This document shows positions 24,299 to 38,082 of a DNA stretch of 64,000 nucleotides, piece by piece. Position numbers and translations under genes: made by a program. The stretch comes from Paracentrotus lividus (Eukaryota; Echinodermata; Echinoidea; Camarodonta; Echinidae). Within the stretch, counting starts at the first letter, position 1. Every line of letters begins with the position of its first letter. The notes below the pieces were generated by a model that saw only the letters and a list, made by a program, of their open reading frames with translations, was not told where the DNA came from and ran no database searches. Location: NCBI GenBank assembly GCA_940671915.1, contig CALNVZ010003426.1:43923174-43987173 (forward strand). Reading direction: 5' to 3'.

Positions 24299-27200
24299 CT
24301 GCAAGGGAGAGAGATGGGGGAAAGGATGGTCTTAAAAGCATGGCATCTCAAGGTCGAATGTAAGTTTCAAATTGTCATCGAATCAATAAATATTCTCTTC
24401 TAGTCACCCACGTGGTAACAGTGATTAACTGATCTCAGACAATACTGATCGGATGAGATAAAAGACAATGTACCATACAACAGGTGCTTCAGCTCTCTTA
24501 TCAAACTACTTAGAAATCCCTTTTAATCAATCTGAACAATCCTCATCCTCTCCTTCTCATTATCATTCATGATAAAAAAAAGACCGAGTGCGTCCGAATA
24601 AATACGAGAATTACAATAGTGATGACATTATGCCATCCTGAAGATAAAAGTGCAACCTTGAGACTAAACTTAGGATATAATGCCTCTTCCTGAGTTTTTC
24701 TGAATCCTTATCTGTTCTTTTTGCGCACCATGTACAAGATAACTGTATACAATGATCAACAGGTGTGCACTGTCATGTTTCCGATATATCCAGGCATTTC
24801 AATTGGTTCTCCGAAGATTTTTTTTTTTTTTTAGCAGGTATTCAGAAGACTTTTAAATATGATTCAATTTCCTTTAATTCCACAAAATGCGTAAAACTAG
24901 CTGGATGAATAAAAATGTATCCATTCCTGCAATTGAAGTGACATATGACTTCTCTAGCTTATAGCTTTTCCCAATTTTTAATGAAAATAGCCTAGATAAG
25001 TGCGTATTCACCGATTAAGTGTTACATATTATAGCGTAATATCGTAAGATTTCTAAAATAGTTATTGGGGAGATTTCGATATTTTCAATCTTATTAAAAG
25101 TTCTATAACACACTAATTCGATCATTGTATTGCAGAGTGACGTTTTTCACAATAAACAAAAAGGAAAAAAAGAGCGATGGTCTCTTATATCAATATTCAA
25201 TTGTCAAAATTATGCTTTATTCTATCAATTGCCTCTTTCTCCTTAAATATGTCATCATTGAAATAGGTTGATTATACAATATTCACAAAGTGGCATGTCC
25301 ATCACATGAGACTGAAATGTGGAAGGTAATGTTTAAAAGCGCTTTAGAGGCGCAGCTAAGCATTAATATGTGCTGTGAGGTTTTGGAATAGAAGAGCAAT
25401 ACTTTATAGTGGATCATTTACTCAATATTCTTCCTAAATAGCCTTAAAATAACAAAAAAGCTCTCAATGATTTTGTTCATCTTTCCCTCTACATTATATT
25501 CTCTTTAAGGTGACATAAATTTAATGGCATATATGTTTCGCCATTCGTTTGATAAATGAACCTACCAAGGGTACAATGTAACTGCGTCTTACTGAACATT
25601 ACCCATTTCCTTTTCTACAGTTGGGAGGTATCTCCTTTGGTAATTAATCAGCAGTGGGACTCGTTTGATCGTAAAAAGATCACATTTACTTTGATCCACC
25701 TTTCGTGAAGCCTAACACACATTCACTATAATTAGAATGCAAACGTCACGTTGGTGTAATCATATGTACAAATATATCATATGGTCTAACTCCTTACAGG
25801 TGAGTGGAGAATGTGCACATATTGTGTTCGGACAATTCTAAACCAGATGAGTAAAATAGACGCTGATTTTTACAACGAGTATGACACTTTCTCTATAAAG
25901 GGTATGCCAGACAAAGCGGAACCGAATTCTCTATAAATGTATGACAAATATGAAATATTGAATGCATAATTTTAAAGTTAATAGTTTCCTCATTCTTTTG
26001 ACGCAAAATATGCAATACAAAAAAGCCACGTATAGATGAACAAGAAAATTTTAAACATCAAAACCACTTTGCACAGATCAAGGCAATATTAGGATTCCCG
26101 TAACAAAGGACGACCCTTTGCATTCACTATCAAGGGAAGATTTTTTTTTAACAAAGGCCTAATTAAAAAAAAAAAAATGCTAATGAAACCTCTCTTTCTG
26201 AGGCAAGATTGTTGCATCCAGTTAAATCCCGCCGACTCATTTGGCACAAGTTTAATTTTTGCAATAAGTATTTAATCACTTCTTGCTCACATCTGCGTGC
26301 CTCTTTCACAATAAATTTGATTCCAAATAAGATTGCACTCTAAAATGCTGGACCTAATATTTCTTTATTTGCTTCCTCTCACTAAGAAAAATTACTAACC
26401 ATTCGGATTCCCTTTTTTTCTTGGACGCAGTGTATATCCATCGTATTGTTTTGTTACTCGTTTATTTGTTTTCATTTCATTTATTTTCATAATAATAACA
26501 ACAATGTATATAAAAGGTTTTTGTGTAACAAAATCAATAGTATAAGCTCAGCGAGCGAATGTATAATGTAGAAAACAATAAACTGCTGATATGTGGAGGA
26601 AACCTTGCATTGCTTGTTAATTAGACTCCCAAATTGCTTGTTAATTAGGTTCCCAATTATGCTATATCTTAATTATTGATGATTTTTTTTTTTGGAGACT
26701 AATAAAAGCGATCTTAGGCTTCTATACATAATTACCGTGCCGATAGTACATTGCTTTTGATCTTGACAAACAATTATTTTGGTTCGAAAGCCATCTCCTG
26801 TATCCCTTATGTATTTATTCCTTCTTTTTTTTTTTTTTCTTTATCTTTATTTTTTTAATCATTTTTTTTTTAAATATTATTGTATGACAAAAATGTATTG
26901 AAAAATTGTTTGCGTGATACACGTCATGTTATGATATTCACAAATTCATTGGCACTAATGAATACTAATTTTGGAGTCTATTTAATGTCATTTGATTGAG
27001 AAAGTGGGATGAATTTTAATAAGCTGCTTTTTTTTTCGGGGGTTCGTTGGTCCGAAAATAAAACAAGGTTCGTTATTCGGAACCCATTATTGTCCTATAG
27101 ATTACTTGCAGCTTCGTTTATCCAAGTGAAATTGAAATACGAGAAATTGGATTTTCTTAATATGGTTCAGTTCAAGTCAGCAGGGTTCATTAATCGGAAA

Positions 27201-28650
27201 GAGAAACCATCCGAAAATAATGAATAAGATTTCAGCGTTGGAAATATCTCAAGTTTCATCCCTATTTCTTAAATTTTTGGAGATTCAAACCTTTGGAATT
27301 ACGAATCTTCAGGCTTACAACTTTCTTCTTCTTGGGCTAACGAAGCTTTGGAATCGCGAACCTTTTGGCAAACGAGCTGTAACCGAAATGATGACGAGGT
27401 ATTGGAGGGTGAAAGAAAAAATAGCTTTACGAACTGACGAAAGTGATAAAAATATAAATTGAAAGATCGTTAGTTAGATACATAAAGCGAAATAAAGTAT
27501 ACTTACCGATTCCAGTTGATTATAATGAATAAATTCCAATATGAGAACAAATTAGATGACGTAGGAAAATTCCAAAATTATTTGTGAGTTTCAAAAAAAA
27601 TTTTAATAGGGTGTGTTTTATCTGCCCTCAATTCATTGAAAAATAATTCCACATCTCCGACAATAATTCGTTAATCATTAATGAATCCATGAATCTAATG
27701 ATTTATGAGTTAGCGTTTTTATCAAAGGCACTTGGTATGTGCTGTTCAAGTCAAGAACAAAAATCTGAGCAGCTATTTCTCCAGTCAATCAAACTTTTTG
27801 ATATCGGAAGTCATTTGGTTAGATGATGCTGGAAAGCGATAGTGATTTGATTGGTCCTCCTTAGAAACGGCAAGGTGGATGTGAACTTGAAGACAAATAT
27901 GGTCAACTTATATAGGTGCAGACATGATGGTATTTCGGCATCACCCCTTTATGTTTCTTAACAACTCTGAAACTTTTCAAAGGGAGCAAAATAGAAGAAG
28001 CACAAGTTGGGGTGACGAAAAGAAAAAGTTCAAATGTCTCATGGAGCACGTTGGATCCTATAAAGAATCATATGCAAGATTACTGTGGTATCTAGAAGAT
28101 AATGTCATGGATAACGGTTGAATAAAGTGATATGTCAGAGCTTCCTTCAAAAATATTCTAAGGTCGGTGAAAATGATAGAGGAGTGTTGAAATGATGTCC
28201 ATGCTGAGAGAACCGGTATGAGGCAATAATTGGTCGGAATGCACTGGTATTGACCTGTAGGCTACCGTCCAAACTGCCCGACGATGATATTACTTTCACT
28301 TCAAGTTCACGGAACACTTTGCTTGCGATGGATGAAAAACGAAACTTCAAAAAGTAGCTAGTTGAGGCGGTTGTCGAGATGATTCAGAAATGTGAAGCAA
28401 TAATTAATTAGCCCAACAGTATATAAGTTTAGATGGATGGACCTAAATTGGTGCTGTAATAATTTCCAAGACGCTTCCAGGATTGTCTATTGAATATAGT
28501 TGGTTGGGAGGATTAGTAAAGAGACCGGTTCGGAATAAGAAAGCGAGAAAAAACGGTGTCGTCAGGTTGTAATCAGACGTAGAGCCACATCTGATTCCGT
28601 AACGTAGACGACTGACCCATTAGTACATGTACACTATTTCGGGGGGAACC
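24299..28650. other. Upstream flank of the insulin-like gene, no gene seen
   Basis: AT-rich DNA that should contain the first untranslated exon and promoter of the insulin-like gene; neither can be fixed by eye. Homopolymer runs and frequent stops in all frames dominate. Around 27035-27375 degenerate ggttcgttattcgga-like units recur in both orientations, keeping a short frame open by repetition; I do not regard it as coding. Confidence 0.55.
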
Positions 28651-28659
28651 TTTTTCAAT

Positions 28660-28718
28660 GAAGGTGAGAGAGAGAGAGAGAGGGGGGGAGAGAAGAGCGA
28701 GAGAGAGAGAGAGAGAGA

Positions 28719-28775
<57 letters not shown>

Positions 28776-28806
28776 AGAGAGGGGGGAGAGAAGGGGGAGA
28801 GGAGAG
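28660..28806. repeat. (GA)n microsatellite with G-rich interruptions
   Basis: GAGA tracts interrupted by GGGGGGAG segments. The open frames on both strands (Arg/Glu-rich on plus, Ser/Leu-rich on minus) are repeat artefacts. Confidence 0.95.
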
Positions 28807-28919
28807 AAAATAGTAATATGGAACGATAACATGACAAAGAGAGAGACGGGGTTAATGTGAGATGGAGGTATAAACAAAGATAGAGAGGAAGGGGAAACAG
28901 TGATACATACGGGGTGTAT

Positions 28920-29335
28920 CAGAAAAAGGAAACCGAAGTTTGATCATCAATAATTTCAAAAATATTACGATGGTTATTATAAAATTTATATCACTAGAAA
29001 GTGCAACTCATTACCATCGTAATGGTACCTCTCTCAGATCACCAATGCCACGCATCACTGAACCCTATTGTTTTGAAAATGTCCTGCAAAATTGTAAGTG
29101 GTTCACTTTCACGGTCATTGATATTGGGTTGTTTCAATGTGCTTAAAACCGGAACCAAATTTTGATCATTTATGATTTCAAAAATATTACAGTGGTGCTT
29201 ATGACGTTGATATCACTGTAAGGTGCAACTAATTATCGTTTTAATGATACCTCTTTCAGCTCACCAATGTCACGCATCACTGAACCCCATTGGTCTGAGA
29301 ATATCTCGCAAAATTGTGATTGATGCATTGTCATG
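28920..29335 (+). repeat. Two tandem units of about 210 bp
   Basis: Unit 1 (about 28930-29145) and unit 2 (about 29146-29330) share gatttcaaaaatatta, the region tatcact..gtgcaact, and caccaatg followed by cacgcatcactgaaccc, in the same order with about 20-25% divergence by eye. Unit 1 has a short open frame that is broken in unit 2, so a gene is unlikely. It is either an old local tandem duplication or a fragment of a dispersed repeat. Confidence 0.75.
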
Positions 29336-29882
29336 CTTTAAAAAAAAAATTATATTAAGGTTCTGTGGGCTGTCTTGATGCATTAAATAAGTAGGCATTT
29401 CCCCCATTTATCAAAACCATTTATTGAAAATCATTGGAAGGCTTTACTTATAATTGCTAATCATGTTTAGACACATTCAAACAACTCATCTTGAAGGAGC
29501 ATGAAAGTCACTTTTTTCGGATACACCCGGTAGAGATGCTGATGAGGCATGAAATAAGGAGAGGTGCAGAGAGAGATAAATTGTAAAAAAGTTAATGGAA
29601 GAAAGGCTGAGACATAAATTAGAAATAATAGAACGAAAAGAAAATGCAAAAAGAGAGGTGAGGAGAGATGGAGAGAGAGTGAGTGAAGGGGAAACACTAA
29701 TCTAGATATGGTCGGAGTGGTATAGAAAGATCGAAAAGAAAAGGAATGGCGGTGGTGTATTAACCAGATAATATGAAAAGGAAGCATATGGAGAATGAAA
29801 GGATAGTTTTGGGACTTGGAAAATCATGAAATTTGAGAGTAGGCCTAATTGTTGATGGGGGTGAAAGCAAACATAAAAGCAG

Positions 29883-29921
29883 AGTCAAATATAACCACTT
29901 ATTAAGTGGTTATATTTGACT
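29883..29921. repeat. Perfect 39-base palindrome
   Basis: Two 19-base arms (AGTCAAATATAACCACTTA and its exact reverse complement) are separated by a single T. It is followed within 20-50 bp by AT dinucleotides and a T run. It could be a minimal fold-back element or a replication-slippage product. Confidence 0.9.
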
Positions 29922-29939
29922 ATTTCTCATAATATATAT

Positions 29940-31430
29940 ACCATTTTTTTTTTTTTTATATATATATGTATAAAACTTCAATATTTGATGCTGGTATATA
30001 CAACGTATTCATTGAACAGAACAAAAAATATTTAATGAATTTAAATCAGAAGACAGCATTTCTCGTTAAAAAAAAAAGATACAAAGAGAAGGAAACTGTA
30101 TTAGTTGAATACATTTTATACCATTTTCAATACTTGGGTATCATGGTTAATTTAAGATGGAGGAAAAATAAGCCCAAAGCGCAGATCTATTTTATATTTA
30201 ATAAAACTAATGAAGATCAACAATCTTCATCATCTAATCAAGAAACAATATTAGCAAAAATCTATAAAGATGCTAGATAATCAGTTGCATCTATATAACC
30301 TTATTTCGTTCTCGTTCTATTGCGAACCCAAGGTTGCCTGTATTCTCAGAGATTCGGCATGAAAAGTTCTTTGTAACATTTTTTTCTGAAATTATCCTTC
30401 CCACCACCCCCCCCCCCCCCCCAGCATATGTCATGTAATCAAATGATTATAAATTTAAAAATACTAATCCTTGCGCAATTCTAAATGTTGTCATTTTATT
30501 ATTTTGGAAATATTTTTATTATAAATGTGTTAAAAGTCAATGAAACTTGTGTTCCTGTTCACAGCATTTTTCTTCTTTTTTCATCTTGTTTTTAACATAT
30601 AATTTATTTCCGTACTTTCCATTTTATATCAATTTTTGAATAAGTACCGTCTGAAGTTCATTAATTGGTCTGAAAATAGGAAGTCTGTGGTCACTAACGA
30701 ACCATTTGTCCTTTGTCTGAAATTATCGTATCAAGGTTGTACTTGTTCAATATGTTCTCAAGTTCACGTTGAGCCTACCTGGTCGCTCCGAATCGAACCT
30801 TACTTTCCTCTAAACTGCACAGCTATCAGTCGCAAAACACATCCGTCTGTTTTTATTTTCGCCCCTCCCTTCACCAAAAAAACAAACAAGGTACCATTAG
30901 GACACAGTAGGCACTGCAATTTCGGCATGATGGGGGTCCCATGCCCGTATGACCTTTGGCTATGTGTGCCCGCTTTGAGATCTGCCGAAATACTACAGTG
31001 AAAGTTAATTGCTGGGACCGAACATGCCAAAGAGAAAATCAAAAGCGTGGCTATTTTTGTGAGTGCGTGCTTGTTTCACCTGCGTGAACGCAGCTCTCGC
31101 GCAGAGCACGCAGAAAGCGGTGCGTACAAAAAACAATATCGCATCACGGGATGGATTCTTGCGCCTGATTGGTCGAATGATCGCATCACGTGACAAAATC
31201 GTCTGGTGAACTTGGCTTGATACGTCTGGAGTTGTGGTCTAGTCTCGGAAAATAGGATTGTTGAGTACTACGGAGGTCCATTTTATGGCACTGTCACTGG
31301 GTTGGTAAACATTTAACTCGTGGACTAGTTCGTTTTTTAAACATCGAACAAATTTTGGTCGAATAAGAAAGTAAATACAAAGCATCCTCTCTGTATATAC
31401 AGGACCTCCTCTGTGAAAAATCATCGCCAC
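29940..31430. other. Intergenic stretch without a recognised gene
   Basis: Contains a TA run, poly-C near 30407-30422 and a more GC-rich part at 30990-31200. A short ATG frame at about 31023 (MPKRKSKAW) runs into gtgagt, which resembles a start exon, but nothing downstream continues it. The open frames at 29966-30280 and 30636-31001 match no family I know. Confidence 0.5.
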
Positions 31431-31433
31431 TGA

Positions 31434-31595
31434 TAGACCTTATGCATATGACGTCATTAATCTAATAGCACCCTCCCTCAGATGACATAGGAATATGCGT
31501 AAACGGAGTTGTCAGAGATGTGCCAGCTGCAGATCACAAACGCGTGCAAGGCAATTGCCTCGGCCTCTAAGATGGCGACGCGATGACGTCAATGC
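31434..31595 (+). mobile_element. Short dispersed element with TGACGTCA-containing ends, copy A
   Basis: About 160 bp that reappears in inverted orientation at 56422-56573. The two copies share gcagatcacaaacgcgtgca and the end motif accttatgcatatgacgtca. The far end also carries atgacgtcaat, so the ends are roughly inverted repeats, as in a MITE. The cAMP-response-like TGACGTCA sites are part of the repeat and need not be regulatory. Confidence 0.65.
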
Positions 31596-33044
31596 TTAAA
31601 GTCTGTAGGAAGATGCATTTTCAAATTAAGATTCATTATGAAAAAAAAAAAGTAAAAAAAAAGAAATGGCAGTATAAAGCCTTCTTTCCTCAGTCTAGCA
31701 GGAAGGAAGCTAGGGAAAGCAACGGGAGAAAATGTGGGGAAAACAACAACAGCGAGAACAGGACCACGTGCTGTGCGTAACACAGCTCACTGCTGCGCGC
31801 ACCGGGCCAAGGCGGCGCGATCTAACGGCTTGTGGATGGGGCACATGCTGTGTGACAAATGGCTGGACAAATAGGGCAATTTGCGAGTGGGATGTGATCT
31901 GTGGCCATTATATAAGTGTCATGACGATTAGCTTGGTAAGCTGTTGGCCAAGTGTGGGATAAGCTTTCAATAATGGGCCAGGGGGAAGTATAGGATATCC
32001 TATAATGCGGTTTTCACAGCTGGCTGTTCTTTCTTTTTTGAATTTTCGGCATCTCTGGATCTTTTATCCTGTTCATTTGTGGTATAGATGTAGACAAAAT
32101 GTGAAAACTTTTTCATAACCTTTGGGGGGAAAAAAGATCAACCAAAGAAGAAAAAAATAAATCACAATGACCTTGTTAATTTTTGTAATGCTAGTTGTGC
32201 AATTTCAAACAAAATCAAAGCAAAAAAGCAGTGCAAGAAAACTTTTTTTCCTTCAAATGATATGTCTGTTGCTTAAAAGGGAAAACTTGTCATGTTTAAA
32301 GATTTGAACGATACCACACCCCGATTAATCTATTTTAAATGTTTCATGTGGGATGCGACACTACTAATAAACCCCACGACCTAAGGACACTGCAAAAGGA
32401 AAAGTTCAACCCTCTTTTGTATGATTTCCATTTCTCAAACATTTTTTTTTTTTTGGCTTTACAAACCGTAAAAACGTTTTTTTTTTTTTAATATAAAAAC
32501 ATGAAGGTAACTCATATATTGCTTAAATTTTTGGAAGGGGTGCAAAAACAACTTTCAGACAAATTGAAGAAGCGCAAACAATAAAAATCTTATCACTAAT
32601 TGCTTCTTAAACTTTTTCCAAATCCTCCAGAGGTTCCAGCCCTTGAAAAAAGAAAAGAATAAAAGTACAGAGTTCAAAACAAAAAAGTTGTCCATCTTCA
32701 GTTTGGGTAAACATATTTTTGAGGGCTTTTCACCATTTAACATTATTTATTTGAAATGTTTATATAGTTTATTAAGGGTGCTTGTCATAAATCACATACG
32801 ACCTCAAAGATGATTATCTAAATTCACCTTTTGTGATTATGCATATAATTCTAAAGACAATAAAATGTATATTGTTACTAAGGGGAAATATATAACGCAA
32901 CAAATCATTAAAATAAATGGCCAGACCTTTAGGTCATGGGCCTATTGATTAAAAAGGAGGATAAACATGACATCGTACAGTCTCGTAGAATTTCTGAAGT
33001 TGGTAGACCTTTGTTAAATATCCCACATATCGAGGCTATTGGCC

Positions 33045-34312
33045 TTCTGAAAAAAAAAAATCCGGGTATAGCTGGACCAGTAAATAACCGGTGTAAAAGC
33101 CATTTCCCATTTCTTTGACACACCCTACCTGTACACTCTTTAAAAAAAGTTGGCTAGCTGGGTTAGTAAATAACCTTTACATTGTGCCGTTCCTCATTTT
33201 TGTGACACACCCTGTACATTTTTAAAGTCCAAGACCGGACCGAGAAATGAAAACCAAAATTACATATAAAACGAAAGCTAATATCTCTTCATAATACAAC
33301 AATTCCCAATTTAAGCATTTTTATCTTCCATCTAGAAAGTATTTCATTAAAAAGGTAATCGAACCTCAACCAGGCCATCCCTCCCAAGTACTCGAAAAAG
33401 TACCCCTATTATAATGGCGCGGCTGATGACGTCAAAAAATGTTAACGGAATGCTACATGCTAAATGCTGAATGAATTTGCCCTTTCATTTCATAACAACA
33501 GAATTCTCGCACACATGAGGTCTATTGTTCTGACATAGCAATACAAAGGTGTTTTCTAAAGGCGAAACCCAATCATGCCTGGCAGTAGCATTCCCTTAAA
33601 CTTCTTTGACGTCATCAACCGCGCCATTAAAATAGGGGTAACTTTTTGAGTATTTGGGAGGGATGGCCTGGTTGAGGTTCGATCACCTTTTTATGAATAC
33701 TGTTATGAAAATTGAATTTATTTTGGGGGTATTTATGTTATACGCCTACTTAGCTTTCAATCGATGTAAGGTTGTATTTACTACGTCAACGGTCTATAAG
33801 AATCTTAGTGTATCTGTGAATAAGCGGTGCAAGTGCCATTTATTTATTTATTTTAGTATTTTTTACACACCCTGTACATCTTTGATATTCTTCTGAAAGA
33901 AGCCAGGTAGCTAGGTTAGTAAATAGCCGGTGCATGTGTCTTCTTTTTTTTTCTTCTTCTTCGACACACCCTATACATCTTGGATATTCTTTAAAAGAAA
34001 CTGGGTACCTAGGCCAGTAAAAAGCCGGTGGATGCGTCATTTATTATTTCTTTAACACACCCTGTACATCGTGGATATTCTTCTAAAGAAGCCGGGTATG
34101 TAGACCAGTAAACAGCTGGTGCATCTACCATTTCTCATTTCTTTGACACACCCTGAGCATTCTTCAAAAGAAGCCAGGTAGCTAGGCAAGTAATTAAGCC
34201 GGTGCATCTACCATTTTTCATTTCTTTGACACACCCTGAACATTCTTCTGAAGAAGCCGGGTAGCAAGGCTAGTAAATAGCCGGTGCATGTGTCATTTCT
34301 AATTTCGTCAAA
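33045..34312 (+). repeat. Minisatellite with units of about 80-85 bp, interrupted by an insertion
   Basis: Degenerate units share gacacaccctgtacat, ttcttc..agaagccgggtagct and taaatagccggtgcat. About two units lie at 33045-33225 and about six at 33797-34312. A 570-bp palindromic element splits the array. The short frames here arise from the repeat. Confidence 0.85.
33226..33796. mobile_element. 570-bp palindromic element, copy 1
   Basis: The two halves are inverted copies. The region with gaacctcaaccaggccatcc and acccctatt..gatgacgtca is mirrored by tgacgtcatcaaccgcgcca..aggggtaac and ggatggcctggttgaggttc. A second copy is at 39693-40267. It has no coding capacity. Its position inside the minisatellite shows it inserted as a unit, which fits a non-autonomous fold-back or MITE-type transposon. 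Confidence 0.85.
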
Positions 34313-34319
34313 TCACCAG

Positions 34320-35489
34320 TATCAAGTGGATCCCGATGGGTAAATGTAAGGAAAATATTGAATCGTTTGAAGACCTGTCGTGAAACAGTTGGTCCAATCA
34401 TTCTCTATCCATCTCCTTTTCTCCATCTATATTATGATGTCGGCATAACCTCAACTGATTCAAATTCGCCTTTGGACTGCATGTCATTTTTTTTAGACAA
34501 CAAAAGAAAAGAATCGCGGTATATGATTGACAGCACTGTCAAATCATTTAGTTGTTTATTTGTTCTTTTTTTTCTTTCTTTTTGGAAAAGTGAATGAAAA
34601 ATGTAAACCATAATGATATAGTCACTTGACAAAAGGGCTATACAATTAACGGAATTTGTTTTGATGAGATGATTTACTAATAAAAACACATGGAGATTTG
34701 AAAATTATCATGACAGTAACTAAACGTAAGATGCATCAAATAAATTATATTTTCATATTTTTTAAAGTTGCTATGAAGGAAACACATAGCCTATTTGCAC
34801 TTTTTCGATTAAATTGGTTTTGGAATATAAGGTTTTCATTTTTGAACGAAAGAACATCAATAAAAGTTCATTTTCTTTACGCATAGTATACCAGCATTAT
34901 GCATTCATGTGCATTTTGAACATTACTGTACAGTATTTGAAATCAGCAATGTCCTAGATATATGTGATGTCATGTTGTATTGTGATGATTGATGACAACA
35001 GTTAAAAGTATATTGTCTATACTCACGTTTAACAGCACATGGAGTAAAATATTAACTTGACACTCAATTTATATCAAAGCGTTATGTCCCGAAACATCGA
35101 AGTTACGCCGTCGTTGCCAAATTATGTTTTACAGCCCGTCATCATGACCATCACTGTTGATAAAGTGATCATCTCACAATACACCAGAATAGAAGTGTTC
35201 CTTTTGAACACAAGTTGCCCTTGACAATGTGTAAACTAACAAGAGGCTTAATTGTCAGACATAGCAACAAGTAGTGGATAACTTTAAGCTCATTGAAACA
35301 GATGAATGTTGATCATTTAAATAAAAGCTTTCTACTCTAAAGTGTATTGAAATTTGTGAATGTGACTACCTAGGAACCTCGTAGCGAGTTATTCAATTAA
35401 AATCATTAACCTGTTTCCAATAGCTTAAGCACAATACTTGGAATTCGGATTGCAGATTTTTGTATGTCTGGCAAGCATAATGGACGCTT
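34320..35489. other. No gene seen
   Basis: AT-rich DNA with short frames on both strands and no splice-supported coding pattern. Confidence 0.5.
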
Positions 35490-35727
35490 TAGGGTGCTAT
35501 CTCACTCCGCGGAGACGTCTCGACGACAGAATGGAAATTTCGTCTCCACGACGGATAAATAGTATTAGAGACGTCTCCGCGACAATTTGTGACAAAAAAT
35601 CCGTCTACGAAATTCATAAATTGTCGCGGAGACGTCTCGGAGAGGTCTTTAAAACTATTTATCCATCGCGGAGACAAAATTTCTATTCTGTCGCGGAGAC
35701 GTCTCCGCGAAGTGAGATAGCACCCTA
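35490..35727. mobile_element. GAGACGTCTC-type MITE with TA flanks, copy 1
   Basis: A 238-bp near-perfect palindrome. The left end GGGTGCTATCTCACTCCGCG is matched by the reverse complement at the right end, with TA on both sides. The arms carry repeated GAGACGTCTC. Both strands stay open for about 90 codons only because the element is its own inverted repeat. TA target duplication and inverted termini suggest a non-autonomous Tc1/mariner-like element. Two relatives are at 49484-49669 and 49758-50021. Confidence 0.85.
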
Positions 35728-37050
35728 AGGTAGGTAGCCTAGTGAAGACCAACCTTTCTTTTCTTTTTTATTTTACAAATAGCATGCATTCATTTAACAT
35801 GGGACCCTAGTTAATCTGCATGAAGAATATAGGGTAACAAAAGAAGAAAACAAATATCTTACTACTTTCAATAATTGATTCAATGGCGCCTCTGTCTCTC
35901 TGCCATTGAGAATAATTATCATTGAAATGTTGCATCATCGTCAATGATATTTTGTAGCAAAGTTGGTTTAAAGGTAGGTGTCTTAGAAATATTCGCCAAA
36001 TATTAATTTTTGCCTAATACGTAAGAACGCATTTGGGCTTATTTTCAGTTTACTGAGTAAAGACTCATAATTTTTAAAATGTCCTCACAATTCACTGAAA
36101 GAAATGCTGATCTCACCCTTGAGAACGTATTTATATCCTCTCATATTTCTAGTTTAGGAAGCAGTTTATTCTCAACAAATCTCGTCTCAGGGCAATAGGG
36201 CCAGAATTTTCTATCATATCTATAGAAAAGGTTTAATATTCGTTATGTATTCAAAGGTGCAACAAGAACCCACACACTGCATTGCAACTGTATAAATTTT
36301 GGGCAATGTGGGTTTAGAGATTTTGTGTGGAATAAATAAATAGAACGTGTGTTCTTACAGATCAATTTCCAATGATTTAAATATTTCCAAAAGCTAACAT
36401 AAATAATCCGATCTGATCATTAGATTTATTCCAAAAGGTAACTTTGATCCAGGTATGTTGTTTTTGTTTTTGTTTTTGTTTTTTTTTTTTTGTTGTTCTT
36501 GTTGTAGTTGTTTTAATCTGTTCTCTCACGATATTACAAATGCATACGATACCGAGGCTGGGCAATTTTGAATGCACCCCATGCCCTATTTTTTTTTTTT
36601 TTTTTTTTTTTTGAGGGGGGGGGGGTAACGAGATATGAGATATTATTTGTTTGTGTGCTCTGAAGAAATAAATAGTCAATATGAACGGGAAAAAAGGTTT
36701 GTATAGCAATCGCTTGGGTTGGATTAAAAAATAGCATTGTTTATTTCTTTATGTAAAAGCTTTTAATACATCTGGTAACAATTCGGTTAGATAGAGAAAA
36801 CTACGACAATGATTAATCTGGTCTATAATATCTTGAAATATCTTCGGTGCTTGTTTTCTTGAAGTCCATCACACTTTGGTCTTATTAGGCCTACCTCTAA
36901 ATGAGAGAATGACATCTCGGGGTAACCTCTCCTCGACGTCGGTAGAAGCATATGATGTTTCAACTCCAGCAATTTCAGATTAAGAATCCCACGTAACATT
37001 AATGATAGCACCCCGCGCCATCTAGATCATGACGTCATTAGAGTATGAGA
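35728..37050. other. No gene seen
   Basis: AT-rich DNA with a TTTTTG/GTT run near 36458-36500 and a poly-T/poly-G run at 36590-36626. No supported exon. Confidence 0.5.
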
Positions 37051-37062
37051 GAGGGTAAGGAC

Positions 37063-37113
37063 ACTGAGAGAGAGGGAGAAGAGAGAGAAGATATATATAT
37101 ATAGAGAGAGAGT

Positions 37114-37145
<32 letters not shown>

Positions 37146-37160
37146 CGGAGAGGGGAGGAG
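37063..37160. repeat. (GA)n / (TA)n simple repeat
   Basis: GAGA tracts around a short TATATATATA run. Confidence 0.9.
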
Positions 37161-37844
37161 ATGCACTGGGTGTCGGATTAAAGCTCATGTATAGTTTCGG
37201 AGAACATATTTTTTGTTTTACTTCCATAGCAAGAATAATATGAATTAATACCTCAAATAACCTCTGTGTTCAAAATTATTTGTTATAAAATCCACTCTAA
37301 GACCTGAATTTAGCAACAAAACTGGTAAATCGGTTTTGTTTCTGGGCCGTTGCCTAAACAGGATTACACTGGGGAGAGTGCAATGTGCAGTGGTTTGTGT
37401 GCAAAGTATATGCTATTGATACACAGACTGATACACACACAGAGTGCCCACACGCCATACCAGCCAGCAGTGGTGTGGCATGCCCAGAGTTCTGGGGTAA
37501 GAGTGAAGGAAGTATGGCCTCATTTTGATGAATATCTCCCCATGTTTATGCTAACTATAACATATCATGAAAAGACATGCATGGCACATGGTTATATTAC
37601 TTACCCATGTGTTGATATGTTATTGGGACAATATTAGGACAAGTTGAGTAAGTTTTTGAAAAATGCAATTTTCTCTACAACAACTATACTTGGGCTTTAA
37701 GAGATGAATTGGAAGAGATGAAATAAAACATAAAGGGGAGAGAAATGTGGGAAACTAAAATGGATCTACATGTGCGCCAATGTTAAAGGAATATAGAAAG
37801 AGGGTGAGAGGGGTAGATAAACAGACGGAGATAGAGAAAAACGG

Positions 37845-38031
37845 GTGTGTGTGGGGTGTGAGTGACTATAATGTGGGTGAGGGTTGGGTGTGTGATGTGT
37901 GTTTGTGCATGTGTGTTTGTGCATTTTGGTGTGTGTGTATGGGTGTGTGTGTGTGTTTAAACGTGTGTGTGTGTAGGTGCATGAGTGTGTATGTGGGTGC
38001 GTGAGTGTGTGTGTATGTGTGGATGTGGGTG

Positions 38032-38063
<32 letters not shown>

Positions 38064-38082
38064 GGTGTGTGTTTGTAGACGG
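37845..38082. repeat. (GT)n-rich microsatellite
   Basis: Long imperfect GTGT tract with G and A interruptions. The 181-codon minus-strand frame (Thr-His repeats) is a product of this repeat. Confidence 0.95.

Noticed and set aside
31023-31060. Short ATG frame MPKRKSKAW ending at gtgagt, possible first exon of a BED-type protein
   Set aside because: Only a dozen codons, and no downstream exon or domain was found.
35438-35752. Open frames of about 90 codons on both strands
   Set aside because: They arise because the MITE is a near-perfect palindrome, so both strands read the same sequence.
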